Source: Rhodobacter sp. SY28-1 (lineage in GTDB: Bacteria; Pseudomonadota; Alphaproteobacteria; Rhodobacterales; Rhodobacteraceae). From it: DNA of 64,000 nucleotides. The translations under genes and the position numbers were made by a program. This document shows, in pieces, positions 26,528 through 36,028 of the stretch. The stretch lies in the NCBI RefSeq assembly GCF_005222785.1, contig NZ_STGH01000002.1:310001-374000 (forward strand). Direction: 5' to 3'. Position 1 is the first letter of the stretch. Each line of letters begins with the position of its first letter. The notes under the pieces were generated by a model, which ran no database searches, was not told the origin of the DNA, and saw only the letters and a list, made by a program, of their open reading frames with translations.

Positions 26528-27664
26528 TCAAAGCGCGTTCTGATAAATCGACAGAATGTCGGTCACTGCCAGCGGGCGCGGGTTGTTGTCGATCAGGCGT
26601 TTGATTGCAAACGCCTCTTCAGCCCAACCCCGCAAATCCTGCTCCCGCGCGCCATAGTGCGCCAAGTGCAGATCAAGCCCTAAGACCTCGCAAAAGGCAA
26701 ACCCTTCACCGAACAAGGTGTCTGCCTTGGCTGATCCTGGGAGGCCAAGAAGTCGCGCGATGATCTCGGACTTTTCCGGCCGTGCAGACGCGTTGAAGGC
26801 CAGGACATGCGGAAAGATAATCGCGTTCGCCAGCCCGTGCGGCAGCTTGAGACGTGTGCCAAGGGGATAGGCCAAGGCATGACCGCCTGCGGTGTTCACT
26901 GGGCCAAGGCAGAGACCGCCAAAGTAGGACGCCATCATCATCCCGGTCCGTGCTTCGGTATCCGTGCCATCAGCCACGGCGCGGGCCAGGAAGCGACCGA
27001 CAAGCGTGATGCCTAGCGTGGCGTAACCGTCGATCACCGGATGCGCCTTGATGTTTGTGAAGGCCTCCACACAATGGGCAAGCGCATCTACCCCGGTTGC
27101 AGCCGTTACGGCGGCCGGAACGGTGTACGTCAATTCCGGATCAAGTACGGCTAGATCGGCCAGCATGAACGCGCTTTCGACCGCCATTTTGGCCAGCGTA
27201 TCCGGTGCCGTGACAAGCGAACGGATGCCCGCCTCGGACCCTGTGCCGGATGTGGTCGGCACTTGCGCCAAAGCGGTGCGGCGGCCGTTGACTTTGCCCA
27301 CGCCAACAACGTCCAGGACAGATTGCTCGGCATCCCACAAGACCGCCACAAGCTTGGCAACATCCATGACGGAGCCACCGCCAAGACCAATCACAAGGTC
27401 GGGTCGAAAGGCCCGTGCCGCTGCCAATACAGCGTCAACGGCCGGCAGGTCGGGCTCGGGTGGAATGTCGACATAGGTCACGACGTCGCCGACCAGACAA
27501 GCCCGATCAACGAAGCCGGCCGTCGATGGCATGGCGACAACGAAGATCCGCTTGAACTCTTTGGCCCACTCACCCAGACGGGTGATTGCGCCTGCGCCGA
27601 TTTCAATTCGTGTCGGCTGAAGCAGCGTGATGGTCCGCGCAATCGAATGAAGGTTCTCAGTCAT
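26528..27664 (-). CDS. Iron-type alcohol dehydrogenase family protein
   Basis: A 378-residue group III (Fe-ADH) enzyme. The NAD motif GLGGGSVMDVAKLVAV and metal-region motifs DALAHCVEAF, HALAYPLGTRLKLPHGLANA and GAREQDLRGW are present. Members reduce or oxidise aldehydes, maleylacetate, lactaldehyde or hydroxyacids. ATG 27664 has GGAGG 10 bases upstream and overlaps the aldolase stop by 8 bases. It is last in a four-gene operon with the BNR protein, PdxA2 and the aldolase, and may reduce or oxidise the aldehyde released there. Confidence 0.9.
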   Translation of the reverse strand: MTENLHSIARTITLLQPTRIEIGAGAITRLGEWAKEFKRIFVVAMPSTAGFVDRACLVGDVVTYVDIPPEPDLPAVDAVLAAARAFRPDLVIGLGGGSVMDVAKLVAVLWDAEQSVLDVVGVGKVNGRRTALAQVPTTSGTGSEAGIRSLVTAPDTLAKMAVESAFMLADLAVLDPELTYTVPAAVTAATGVDALAHCVEAFTNIKAHPVIDGYATLGITLVGRFLARAVADGTDTEARTGMMMASYFGGLCLGPVNTAGGHALAYPLGTRLKLPHGLANAIIFPHVLAFNASARPEKSEIIARLLGLPGSAKADTLFGEGFAFCEVLGLDLHLAHYGAREQDLRGWAEEAFAIKRLIDNNPRPLAVTDILSIYQNAL

Positions 27665-28586
27665 TGTCGGCCGCCTCCAACTTGTCCATTTCAGCCCAGA
27701 CCGAACTGATCTCTTCGGCGCCCAACTCGACCAGCGGCGGTCGAACGCGCGTCCAGCCTGGATGGTTGCGACGGCGGGCCAGCATCGCCTTGATCGTCGG
27801 TAACTGAACATAAGCGTTTGACAGATCCCGCCAGGCATTGATGCGGCCCTGGGCCGCCGTCACACGATTGGACTGGGTTGCATCGAACCAGTTGTCGAAG
27901 ACCACGCGCAGGTGGCGGCCGATCAGGTTGGAACTGGAGGTGATGCATCCCGCCCCCCCTGCCTGCAGCAGCGGCAACATGAACGGATCCGCACCGGCGA
28001 AGACAGAGAAATCTTCGAATGCGCTGGCGAAGGCCTTCATGCTTTCGATCTTGCCTGAGCTGTCCTTGACCCCGACGACGACGCCGGGAAACGCCTCGCG
28101 CAGGCGGTGAGTCAGGTCAAGCGAGATGCCGATCTGTGCGATGGGTGGGATGTGGTACAGGATGACCCGCAACGTGTCGCGACCAACGCCCTCGATCACT
28201 TCGGCATAAAAGCGGAACAGGCCCTCATCGCTGACACCCTTGTAGTAGAATGGCGGCAACACGACGCAGGCCTTCACGCCCGCGTCCACGGCGTGCCTGA
28301 CCAGGGTTATGCTGTCTGGCACGTTGGTCTGCGACGTACCCGGCAAAAGGCGCAGTGGATTGAGGCCCGAGCCGATGACATGATCCAGCAGAGCCTGTCG
28401 CTGTGCGATGCCGAAGGAATTGGCCTCGCCTGTGGTGCCAAGTAACGCAATTCCGTCGCAGCCTTCACCGATCAGCGCGTGGCAATGTGCGGCGAAGGCC
28501 GCAAGATCCGGCGAGCCATCGGCAAGAACGGGCGTCGCCGAGGCGCAGAACACTCCTGAGACCGGCAGTCTGGACGCAGGATTCAT
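27657..28586 (-). CDS. DapA-family class I aldolase/lyase
   Basis: A 309-residue TIM-barrel enzyme of the dihydrodipicolinate synthase/N-acetylneuraminate lyase family. The substrate loop is [11 protein letters not shown], the catalytic Tyr lies in [11 protein letters not shown] and the Schiff-base Lys in [10 protein letters not shown]. Lysine biosynthesis is unlikely because of its operon; a role splitting or forming a 2-keto sugar acid, or dehydrating one, is more likely. It overlaps pdxA2 by 4 bases. Confidence 0.88.
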   Translation of the reverse strand: MNPASRLPVSGVFCASATPVLADGSPDLAAFAAHCHALIGEGCDGIALLGTTGEANSFGIAQRQALLDHVIGSGLNPLRLLPGTSQTNVPDSITLVRHAVDAGVKACVVLPPFYYKGVSDEGLFRFYAEVIEGVGRDTLRVILYHIPPIAQIGISLDLTHRLREAFPGVVVGVKDSSGKIESMKAFASAFEDFSVFAGADPFMLPLLQAGGAGCITSSSNLIGRHLRVVFDNWFDATQSNRVTAAQGRINAWRDLSNAYVQLPTIKAMLARRRNHPGWTRVRPPLVELGAEEISSVWAEMDKLEAADND

Positions 28587-29533
28587 GACTTGGCCCCCGC
28601 AACCAGCCGCCGGGCATAGGCGATAGCAGAGATCATGTTTACGTGGTTGGCCTTGCCAGTGCCGGCGATGTCGAATGCGGTCCCATGGTCGACGGAGGTC
28701 CGGTCGATTGACAGGCCCAACGACACGTTGACGGCCGTGTCGAAGGCCACAAGCTTGATCGGGATATGGCCCTGGTCATGGTACTGGGCCACGACAAGGT
28801 CGAAGACGCCGCTATAGGCGCGGTAATAGACCGTATCTGCCGAAATCGGCCCGACCGCATCAATCCCTTCGGCACGCGCCATGGCCACGGCGGGCACCAC
28901 CTGCAGATCGTCTTCGCTGCCGAAGAGGCCACCTTCGCCGCAATGCGGGTTGATGCCTGCGACCGCGATGCGCGGGGCGTCATAGCCGATCCGCTTGAGA
29001 TGCTGATGACCGGCGCGGATCGTCGCAAGGATGCGTTCGGGCGTTGCGCGATCAATGGCCGTCTTGAGCGACACATGGGTCGAGACGTGGATGATCTTCA
29101 GCCGATCCGACGCCAGCAGCATGAAGGCGGATTTCTGACCGGTCAGCGCGGCCAGCATGCCGGTATGGCCATCGTAGTGATGGCCTGCCAGATTCAGCGC
29201 CTCTTTGTTGATCGGCGCCGTGACGATGCAGCCGATGGTCCCGGCCTCTGCATCGCGCACGGCCTTTTCGATGCAGCGGAATGCAGCGTCGCCGCCGCGC
29301 GGATCCAGCTTGCCCCAGGGCAGCGGGCCCCCTTCGATCGGCAGATCGACGACAAGCCCGTCAAGGTCGACATCCAGTCCGACGGCCTTGCGCGCCAGTT
29401 CAAGCGTGGCGAGGTTGCCGTAGATGCGGGTGTGGGCACGATCTTCGGTGCTCATTTCCGCAACCGCCTTGATGGCGATCTCGGGCCCGACTCCCGTTGG
29501 GTCGCCCATGGTGATGCCGATGATCTTGCTCAT
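28583..29533 (-). CDS. pdxA2: PdxA2-like 4-phospho-four-carbon-acid 3-dehydrogenase
   Basis: A 316-residue NAD-dependent enzyme of the PdxA family. Motifs are [28 protein letters not shown], the metal site around [15 protein letters not shown] [23 protein letters not shown] and [13 protein letters not shown]. True PdxA makes pyridoxal phosphate. PdxA2 paralogues oxidise 4-phospho-D-threonate or 4-phospho-D-erythronate, which then decarboxylates to dihydroxyacetone phosphate. A DUF1537 kinase at 36021 supports the PdxA2 role. ATG 29533 is chosen at the family N-terminus [12 protein letters not shown]; it overlaps the BNR gene by 4 bases. Confidence 0.85.
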   Translation of the reverse strand: MSKIIGITMGDPTGVGPEIAIKAVAEMSTEDRAHTRIYGNLATLELARKAVGLDVDLDGLVVDLPIEGGPLPWGKLDPRGGDAAFRCIEKAVRDAEAGTIGCIVTAPINKEALNLAGHHYDGHTGMLAALTGQKSAFMLLASDRLKIIHVSTHVSLKTAIDRATPERILATIRAGHQHLKRIGYDAPRIAVAGINPHCGEGGLFGSEDDLQVVPAVAMARAEGIDAVGPISADTVYYRAYSGVFDLVVAQYHDQGHIPIKLVAFDTAVNVSLGLSIDRTSVDHGTAFDIAGTGKANHVNMISAIAYARRLVAGAKS

Positions 29534-30699
29534 GCCTGACCTCTGTCGATCCATCCTGCCGGCAGCCGGACGTATTTGATGGCGCGCCGGAAGTAGGTGT
29601 AGGCGACATGAAGCGCGCGGTCCCGACCTTCCAGCAGATAGGGGTAGGACAGTTCCTTGTTGCGTCCATCAACCGAATTGTTCGAAAGGCAGCTTCCGGA
29701 ACTGTCGTCGATGATGGAGCGCAGCGGCCAGGTTTTTCCGCCATCGGAAGAGACACACAGCGTCAGCGGGGCGCGCGGAACCCCCCAGATCGGGGCACAG
29801 CCGCCCGTTGCATCCGGCCGGTCGTCGCCTTCCTCGATCTCGTCATACAGCGACACGCGCCGGTCGGTCGAGGTCGCGGCGGAAACCGGGTTGCAGACCA
29901 TCGCAAGCCTGCCATCCCTAAGGCGGACAACGTTGATCGACGAGTTGTTGTTCGGCACATCCGTCGGCACCGGGGAAGACCAGGTGAACCCGCCGTCCGC
30001 GCTTTCCGAGCGGTGGACAAAATCGGACTGACGCCGCCGATAGAATGCGACCATGTGGTCCCCGTCCAAGGGAACGATCGTCATGTGAACCGACCCGATC
30101 GATCCCGGGACTTCGTTCAGATCCCAGGTTTGTCCATCGTCCTGGCTGACCGCGACAGCGGCAGTGTCGTGACTGCCGTTCCAGCGCTGCCCCGGACGCG
30201 AGATGCAGCGAAACACCGGCATCATCCATGCGCCGTCTTGCCGCCTGACGAACCGCCCACGGATGAAGCTGCCCTTGGGCAGCGCGATTTCACGCGGAGA
30301 GCCGACAACAAGCGTGCCGTCAAACGTGATCGGACGGGCACGAATCACGCACTCGTCCTGGTTGCCGGACGGCTGAGCGGTGTGGAAAAGCTGCCAGCTG
30401 CCTGCGCCGTTGCGCCATAGCACAGGGTTCTGCTCTGACCGGTCCGGGTCGTCGCTCAGGCGCGTGCTGACGCTCCAGCCGTTGGCGTCTGGAGTCAGAA
30501 CAGAGCCGTAGATCGATATGTCCGACTTGCCTTCAAGCGTGCCGCCAAACCACAGGCAGGCCAGCGCATCGCCCTCAAGGCGCTCGATGAATGCGGCATG
30601 GTTTTGCACCATTGGCGAGGGAATCAAGGCCTCGACCCGACCATCGGGCTGATGCCTCAGCACCCCATCCATCCGCGCTGCGATCTCTTCCGGTGACAT
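29530..30699 (-). CDS. Cytoplasmic BNR/Asp-box (sialidase-superfamily) protein
   Basis: A 389-residue protein of six-bladed sialidase-like fold. Three Asp-box motifs are clear: [20 protein letters not shown] and [10 protein letters not shown]. There is no signal peptide, unlike most true sialidases, so it should act on an imported molecule. Catalytic identity is open: related proteins include sialidases, other exo-glycosidases and lyases. It is the first gene of the minus operon, divergent from the Dpp-type importer, so it may perform the first intracellular step. ATG 30699 is the likelier start; an upstream one lies at 30726. Confidence 0.8.
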   Translation of the reverse strand: MSPEEIAARMDGVLRHQPDGRVEALIPSPMVQNHAAFIERLEGDALACLWFGGTLEGKSDISIYGSVLTPDANGWSVSTRLSDDPDRSEQNPVLWRNGAGSWQLFHTAQPSGNQDECVIRARPITFDGTLVVGSPREIALPKGSFIRGRFVRRQDGAWMMPVFRCISRPGQRWNGSHDTAAVAVSQDDGQTWDLNEVPGSIGSVHMTIVPLDGDHMVAFYRRRQSDFVHRSESADGGFTWSSPVPTDVPNNNSSINVVRLRDGRLAMVCNPVSAATSTDRRVSLYDEIEEGDDRPDATGGCAPIWGVPRAPLTLCVSSDGGKTWPLRSIIDDSSGSCLSNNSVDGRNKELSYPYLLEGRDRALHVAYTYFRRAIKYVRLPAGWIDRGQA

Positions 30700-30740
30700 G
30701 AATCTTCCTGTTAGAACTTGCCTCAAACTTCACCGATGCC

Positions 30741-30875
30741 AACAAGTTGTCAAGTTAGAAAATCTAGAATCACACCTAGTATCGCACAATGATTGGCAAA
30801 TTTGAATTATATATCATATATTTAAATCTGAGTAGCCATGACCACGAACCAACTCATCTTTTTTGATTTGACAAC
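30741..30875. promoter_or_regulatory. Divergent region with inverted GTTGTCAA motifs, candidate GntR sites
   Basis: GTTGTCAAG at 30746-30754 and its reverse TTTGACAAC at 30867-30875 flank an A+T-rich core (30775-30835) between the BNR gene and the importer. The second copy overlaps the -35 box of the plus-strand promoter, a good place for repression by the GntR/FCD regulator at 37054. The link is inference. Confidence 0.4.
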
Positions 30876-30896
30876 ATTGCCTCAAAGGGAAATATT
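30868..30896 (+). promoter_or_regulatory. Candidate sigma-70 promoter of the importer operon
   Basis: TTGACA at 30868-30873, a 17-base spacer, and AATATT at 30891-30896 as a fair -10 box. It lies about 105 bases upstream of the ATG at 31002. Confidence 0.45.
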
Positions 30897-31001
30897 GCTA
30901 AGCCATGGCGTGCGGCTGGCACACCCTGCGCATGCGGCATGAGCGTAACCTGCAGCGTTGCTCGTGCTTCTGATAAGCTGCGATGGGAGGATACTGTGTA
31001 T

Positions 31002-32501
31002 ATGAAGCCCCTTTTGGTTGGCGCACTTCTGGCGTCAACATCGGTTACATCTGCCCTTGCGCAGACAGGTACCGACATCACCGTGGTGCTGAGCGAAGAG
31101 CTGGACCTGGTAGAGCCCTGCATGGCGACGCGGTCCAACATTGGTCGCGTCATCATGCAGAACATCAGCGAAACGCTGACAGAACTGGACGTGCGCGGCG
31201 ACGCCGGTCTGATGCCGCGCCTGGCCGAGAGCTGGGAGGACAAGGGCAACGGGACCTGGCAGTTCAAGTTGCGCCAGGGCGTCACGTTCTCGGACGGGTC
31301 GGCGTTCGACGCGGGCGACGTCAAGCATTCGTTCGACCGGGTGTTTTCCGAAGCCATCACCTGTGAAAGCAAGCGCTACTTCGCTGACACGAAGCTGACC
31401 TTCGATGTGGTGGACGACACCACCATCAACGTCAAGGCAGAACCGGCCCAACCGATCCTGCCGCTTTTGATGTCGCTGGTGACCATCGTGCCGTCCGAGA
31501 CCCCGATGGAATTCGTGCGCGATCCGATCGGCACCGGCCCCTATGTGATGACCGAATGGACTGCTGGTCAGCAGATCGTCCTTGATCGTCGCGACGGCTA
31601 TTGGGGCGCGCAGCCAGCTGTCACCAAGGCCACATATGTATTCCGGTCCGAACCGGCCGTTCGCGCTGGTATGGTCGCCGCAGGCGAAGCGGACATTGCC
31701 CCGCAGATCACGGCAGAAGCGGCGGACAATCCGGCAACCGACTTCGCGTATCCCAACTCTGAAACCGTTTATCTGCGCCTCGAGAACCTTGATGCCCCGA
31801 CCAGCGACATCCGCATCCGCAAGGCGCTGAACGCTGCCATCGACCGTGAAGCCTTCATCGGCACGCTACTGCCTGCAGGCACGGAACTGGCGGTCGCGAT
31901 GGTTCCGCCCACAACGCTTGGCTGGAACCCGAACCTGAAGCCGCCAGCCTTTGACCCGGAACTTGCAAAGCAGCTGATCGCCGAAGCGAAAGCCGATGGC
32001 GTCGACACCAGCCTGCCGATCGAGATCATCGCCCGGACCGAGAACTTCCCCAATGTTACCGAAGTCGCCGAGGCGCTGACCCAGATGCTGACCGATGTCG
32101 GCTTCAACGCCAGCCTGCGGATGGTGGAAGTCGCTGAACACGAGCAGTTCTATTCCAAGCCCTACCCGGAATTTGAAGGCACCCGCCTGGTGGTTGCGCA
32201 GCACGACAACAGCCGCGGCGATCCGGTGTTCTCCATGTTCTTCAAGTACGCCAGCGACGGAACCCAGTCGGGTGTGGCTGACCCGGCTCTTGACGAGATG
32301 ATCGCCAAGGCCTCGGCCGCGACCGGGGACGAACGTGCCGCCCTCTGGTCAGAGACCTTTGCCTATGTCCATGACACCATCGTCGCGGATGTCCTGCTGT
32401 TCCATATGGTCGGTCTCAGCCGCGTCAGCGAACGGCTGGACTTCACGCCCACCATCGCGACGAATGCCCAATTGCAGTTGAGCGAGATCAACTTCAAATA
32501 A
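31002..32501 (+). CDS. Dpp/Opp-type periplasmic substrate-binding protein (SBP family 5)
   Basis: A 499-residue precursor with signal peptide MKPLLVGALLASTSVTSALA. It shows the family-5 features ESWEDKGNGTWQFKLRQGV and FSDGSAFDAGDVKHSFDRV. Family-5 proteins bind peptides but also nickel, sugars and sugar acids. Its operon with a four-carbon acid kinase suggests an acidic carbohydrate or conjugate as ligand. ATG 31002 has GGGAGG upstream and gives a clean signal peptide; a frame to 30939 exists. Confidence 0.92.
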   Translation: MKPLLVGALLASTSVTSALAQTGTDITVVLSEELDLVEPCMATRSNIGRVIMQNISETLTELDVRGDAGLMPRLAESWEDKGNGTWQFKLRQGVTFSDGSAFDAGDVKHSFDRVFSEAITCESKRYFADTKLTFDVVDDTTINVKAEPAQPILPLLMSLVTIVPSETPMEFVRDPIGTGPYVMTEWTAGQQIVLDRRDGYWGAQPAVTKATYVFRSEPAVRAGMVAAGEADIAPQITAEAADNPATDFAYPNSETVYLRLENLDAPTSDIRIRKALNAAIDREAFIGTLLPAGTELAVAMVPPTTLGWNPNLKPPAFDPELAKQLIAEAKADGVDTSLPIEIIARTENFPNVTEVAEALTQMLTDVGFNASLRMVEVAEHEQFYSKPYPEFEGTRLVVAQHDNSRGDPVFSMFFKYASDGTQSGVADPALDEMIAKASAATGDERAALWSETFAYVHDTIVADVLLFHMVGLSRVSERLDFTPTIATNAQLQLSEINFK

Positions 32502-32517
32502 GCAGACCTGACAAGCA

Positions 32518-32547
32518 GGGCGATGCCGGATCCAGTCGGCATCGCCC
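32518..32547 (+). terminator. Stable hairpin between binding-protein and permease genes
   Basis: A 10-bp perfect stem GGGCGATGCC/GGCATCGCCC with a 10-base loop, no long T-tract, in the 70-bp gap after the binding protein. Probably an mRNA-stabilising or partial-termination element. Confidence 0.6.
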
Positions 32548-32571
32548 GTTCTTGCCCCAAGGAGCCGTCCC

Positions 32572-33486
32572 ATGACCAAACTGATCGGACAGCGCGCGGT
32601 GGCAAGCCTTCTGTCGCTCCTCGTGCTGATGGTTCTAGTCTTCTTCCTGTCGCGTCTTACCGGGGATCCTGCGGTCCTGTTCCTTCCGATCGACGCCACG
32701 GAAGAGATGAAGGAACAGTTCCGAGTGCTGCACGGGCTTGATCGCCCGCTGCTGGAACAGTTCAACCAGTATGTGCTGGACCTTCTTCAGTTCGATTTCG
32801 GTGACAGTCTGCGCAAAGCGCGACCCGCGCTTGACCTTGTGCTTGAAGCCTATGCCTGGACACTGCCGCTGGCGCTGCTCACGATGACCTTTGTCATCAC
32901 TGCGGCGATCATCCTGGGCTCGCTGGCCGCTTTCAAGGTCGGCGGCTTCTTTGATCGGCTGGTGTCGATCGTGTCTCTGGTGGGGGCATCCGCGCCGGAC
33001 TTCTGGATCGCCATCGTCGCCATCATGGTGTTTTCGCTTAGCTTGGGCTGGCTGCCAACCTCTGGCGTCGGTTCCGTTGCACACTGGATCCTGCCGATGG
33101 CTGTACTTTTCATTCGGCCCTTTGGGCTGATCGTTCAGGTGGTGCGCAGCTCGATGCTGTCGGCCCAGTCATCTGCCTATGTGAAAACCGCCCGGGCCAA
33201 AGGGGTCAAGAACCTAAGGCTGATCTTTATTCACACGCTGCGCAACGGAATGCTTCCGGTCATCACGGTGATCGGTGATCAGGCCGCCGCCATGCTGAAC
33301 GGTGCGGTCATCGTCGAAACGATCTTCGGCTTTCCAGGCGTCGGCAAGCTGATGATCGATTCAATCCTGCAGCGCGATTTCAACGTGGTTCTTGCCGCCA
33401 TCTTGGTTACGGCCGTCGCCATCTTCTTGATGAACATCCTGATCGACATCGCCTATGGCCTGCTTGATCCGCGGATCCGGCAATAG
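32572..33486 (+). CDS. dppB: ABC transporter permease (DppB-like)
   Basis: A 304-residue permease with about six spans. The N-terminus FFLSRLTGDPAVLFLP and the EAA coupling loop YVKTARAKGVKNLRLIFIHT are typical of DppB/OppB. An AAGGAG site precedes the ATG. Pairs with the permease at 33496. Confidence 0.92.
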   Translation: MTKLIGQRAVASLLSLLVLMVLVFFLSRLTGDPAVLFLPIDATEEMKEQFRVLHGLDRPLLEQFNQYVLDLLQFDFGDSLRKARPALDLVLEAYAWTLPLALLTMTFVITAAIILGSLAAFKVGGFFDRLVSIVSLVGASAPDFWIAIVAIMVFSLSLGWLPTSGVGSVAHWILPMAVLFIRPFGLIVQVVRSSMLSAQSSAYVKTARAKGVKNLRLIFIHTLRNGMLPVITVIGDQAAAMLNGAVIVETIFGFPGVGKLMIDSILQRDFNVVLAAILVTAVAIFLMNILIDIAYGLLDPRIRQ

Positions 33487-33495
33487 AAGCACATC

Positions 33496-34422
33496 ATGTC
33501 CCAAGCATCCCTGGCCAAGCCGCCCCGTTCCGCCGAAAAGTCAGCCGCCGCGACTGTTCTGTCGATGCTTTGGCGCGACAAGCTGGCCTTTGTCTCGGTC
33601 ATTGTCCTGTTGTTCGTCTTCCTCTGCGCTCTTTTGGGGCCCGCCTTGCTGGGTGATCTCGCAACCGACCAGAACCTGCGTGGCCGCAACAGCCCGCCCT
33701 TCGACCTGTCCCGCGGCTGGGCCTTCGTGCTGGGCGGCGACGCGCTGGGTCGGCCCATGCTCGCCCGGCTGATCTACGCGGCGCGCAGCACGATGCTGGT
33801 GGCCGCCGGAGCTGTCATCGCCTCGCTTATCGTCGGCGCCCTGTTCGGCCTTGTCGCCGGATACATGGGAAAGACCGTGTCGCAGGTCATCATGCGACTG
33901 GCCGACGTTATCATGTCTTTCCCGTCGCTGCTTATCGCGGTGGTGGTTCTTTACGTCCTTGGACCGTCGATCCTGAACATGATCCTGGTGCTCGCCATCA
34001 CCCGTATCCCGATCTACCTGCGGACCACCCGGGCCGAAGTGCTGGAAGTGCGTGAGCGGATGTTCGTGCAGGCGGCCATCGTCATGGGAGCCTCGCACTG
34101 GCGCATCATCGGCCGCCATATCCTGCCGCAGGTCGCGCCGACCTTGATCACTATTGCCACGCTCGATTTTGCCTTTGTCATGCTGGCTGAGTCCTCTCTG
34201 TCGTTCCTGGGCATCGGCATACAGCCGCCGGATGTGACCTGGGGTCTGATGGTCAGTCAGGGCCGACCCTATCTTGGCAATGCCTGGTGGCTCGCCTTCT
34301 GGCCGGGGCTGTGCATCGTCATCACCACGCTGGCGTTGAACCTGCTGTCAAACTGGATGCGCGTTGCCCTCGACCCTGCCCAGCGTTGGCGTCTGGAAGC
34401 CCGGAGCACAACCGATGAATGA
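33496..34422 (+). CDS. dppC: ABC transporter permease (DppC-like)
   Basis: A 308-residue permease of the DppC/OppC type with the extended N-terminus and about six spans. The EAA loop is FVQAAIVMGASHWRIIGRHI, followed by a conserved ESSLSFLGIGIQPPDVTWG segment of this family (LSFLGIGIQPPDVTWG). It starts 10 bases after dppB and overlaps the ATPase gene by 8 bases. Confidence 0.92.
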   Translation: MSQASLAKPPRSAEKSAAATVLSMLWRDKLAFVSVIVLLFVFLCALLGPALLGDLATDQNLRGRNSPPFDLSRGWAFVLGGDALGRPMLARLIYAARSTMLVAAGAVIASLIVGALFGLVAGYMGKTVSQVIMRLADVIMSFPSLLIAVVVLYVLGPSILNMILVLAITRIPIYLRTTRAEVLEVRERMFVQAAIVMGASHWRIIGRHILPQVAPTLITIATLDFAFVMLAESSLSFLGIGIQPPDVTWGLMVSQGRPYLGNAWWLAFWPGLCIVITTLALNLLSNWMRVALDPAQRWRLEARSTTDE

Positions 34423-36028
34423 CGCCTTGCTTGAAGTTCGAAACCTGTCCGTCGACTTTCACACCGCGCGCGGAACCGTCCATGCGGTAAAGCAAATATC
34501 GTGGAGCGTCGGGCGCGGCGAAACCCTGGCGATCCTGGGGGAAAGCGGATCGGGCAAATCGGTGTCGGCGTCGGCGGTGATGAACCTGCTCGACATGCCG
34601 CCAGCCCATATCGTCGAGGGTGAAATCCTGTTTGGGGGCCAGGACCTGCTGAAGGTCAGCTACGAAGAGCATCGCGCTTTGAACGGCAAGCGCATCGCTA
34701 TGATCTTCCAGGACCCGCTAAGCCATTTCAACCCGGTTTACAGCGTTGGTTGGCAGATCATCGAGACCATGACCGCCCATGGCCGACCCGCGGATCAGGC
34801 GCGGGCACGGGCGCTGGAATTGATCGCGCGGGTCGGCATTCCCGACCCCGAAGCGGCGCTGCACAAGTATCCGCACCAGTTTTCCGGGGGCCAGCGGCAG
34901 CGTTTGATGATCGCAATGGCCCTAATGCTGAAGCCCGACATCCTTATCGCGGACGAGCCGACCACCGCGCTTGACGTGACGATCCAGGCCGAGGTTCTGG
35001 CACTGCTGAAAGAGTTGCAGCGCGAAACCGGCATGGGTCTGGTGCTGATCACGCATGATCTGGGCGTAGTGGCCGAAATCGCTGACCGCGTCGTGGTGAT
35101 GAGCAAGGGCGAAATCGTCGAGCAAGGCACCCCGCGCGAGGTCTATCATGCGGCCAAGCATCCCTATACGCGGCAGTTGATCGGCGCGGCCCACGGCAAA
35201 GGGGAAATCAACATTCTGGACATCGCTTCGCCGGTTCTGCTGGAGGTCAAGAGCCTGTGCAAAACCTACGGCGCGTTCACGGCCTTGAACGATGTATCGC
35301 TGACCCTGCATCGTGGCCAAAGCCTTGCGGTGGTTGGCGAAAGCGGGTCAGGCAAGTCCACACTCGCGCGCGCCATCCTGCGTCTGGAAGGGGTCGACAG
35401 CGGACAGGCGGTCTGGAAGGGGCGCGATCTGATCGGCATGACGGCCCGCGACGTGCTGGGCATGCGCCGCGAAATCCAGATGGTGTTTCAGGACCCAACC
35501 CAGTCGCTGAACCCGCGCATGTCGGTCTATCAGATCATCTCTGAAGGCTGGGACATTCACGGCCTGATGCCTGATCGGACCGCCAGACAAGCCAAGGTGG
35601 CCGAGCTGCTGGAGCAGGTCGGCCTAGCCCCCGAACATGCCCGACGCTACCCGCACCAGTTTTCCGGCGGCCAGCGTCAGCGCATCGCCATTGCCCGCGC
35701 GCTGGCGCTGGAGCCGGAACTGATCATTTGTGACGAGGCGGTCTCAGCGCTGGACGTGTCAATTCAGGCGCAGGTGATCGCGCTGTTGGACGGGCTACGG
35801 CAGCGCCTGGGCATCTCTTTCCTGTTTATTGCGCATGATCTTGGGGTCGTGCGGGACTTCGCCGATACCGTGCTGGTGATGAAGGCGGGACAGATCGTCG
35901 AGAGCGGGCCTACGGGGCAGATATTCTCGGCATCCCAACACCCCTACACGCAGAAACTGCTGGCCGCCAACCTGGACCCCGATCCCGACGTGCAGGCACA
36001 AAGGCGGCTGCGCGCCAGCGATGGTTGA
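34415..36028 (+). CDS. Fused DppD-DppF-type double ATPase
   Basis: A 537-residue protein with two complete ATPase domains. Domain 1 (about 1-260) has Walker A GESGSGKSVSAS, signature FSGGQRQRLMIAMAL and Walker B DILIADEPTTALD. Domain 2 (about 275-530) has GESGSGKSTLARA, FSGGQRQRIAIARAL and LIICDEAVSALD. DppD and DppF are usually separate; here one gene replaces both, as in GsiA-like systems. ATG 34415 overlaps dppC by 8 bases and begins domain 1 directly. The oligopeptide C-terminal zinc-type extension is shortened between the domains. Confidence 0.93.
   Translation: MNDALLEVRNLSVDFHTARGTVHAVKQISWSVGRGETLAILGESGSGKSVSASAVMNLLDMPPAHIVEGEILFGGQDLLKVSYEEHRALNGKRIAMIFQDPLSHFNPVYSVGWQIIETMTAHGRPADQARARALELIARVGIPDPEAALHKYPHQFSGGQRQRLMIAMALMLKPDILIADEPTTALDVTIQAEVLALLKELQRETGMGLVLITHDLGVVAEIADRVVVMSKGEIVEQGTPREVYHAAKHPYTRQLIGAAHGKGEINILDIASPVLLEVKSLCKTYGAFTALNDVSLTLHRGQSLAVVGESGSGKSTLARAILRLEGVDSGQAVWKGRDLIGMTARDVLGMRREIQMVFQDPTQSLNPRMSVYQIISEGWDIHGLMPDRTARQAKVAELLEQVGLAPEHARRYPHQFSGGQRQRIAIARALALEPELIICDEAVSALDVSIQAQVIALLDGLRQRLGISFLFIAHDLGVVRDFADTVLVMKAGQIVESGPTGQIFSASQHPYTQKLLAANLDPDPDVQAQRRLRASDG

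Noticed and set aside
27657-28586. Lysine biosynthesis dapA
   Set aside because: It is inside a catabolic operon between pdxA2 and an alcohol dehydrogenase, which does not fit a housekeeping dihydrodipicolinate synthase.
28583-29533. Vitamin B6 biosynthesis pdxA
   Set aside because: Operon context (DUF1537 kinase, importer, aldolase) supports the catabolic PdxA2 branch.
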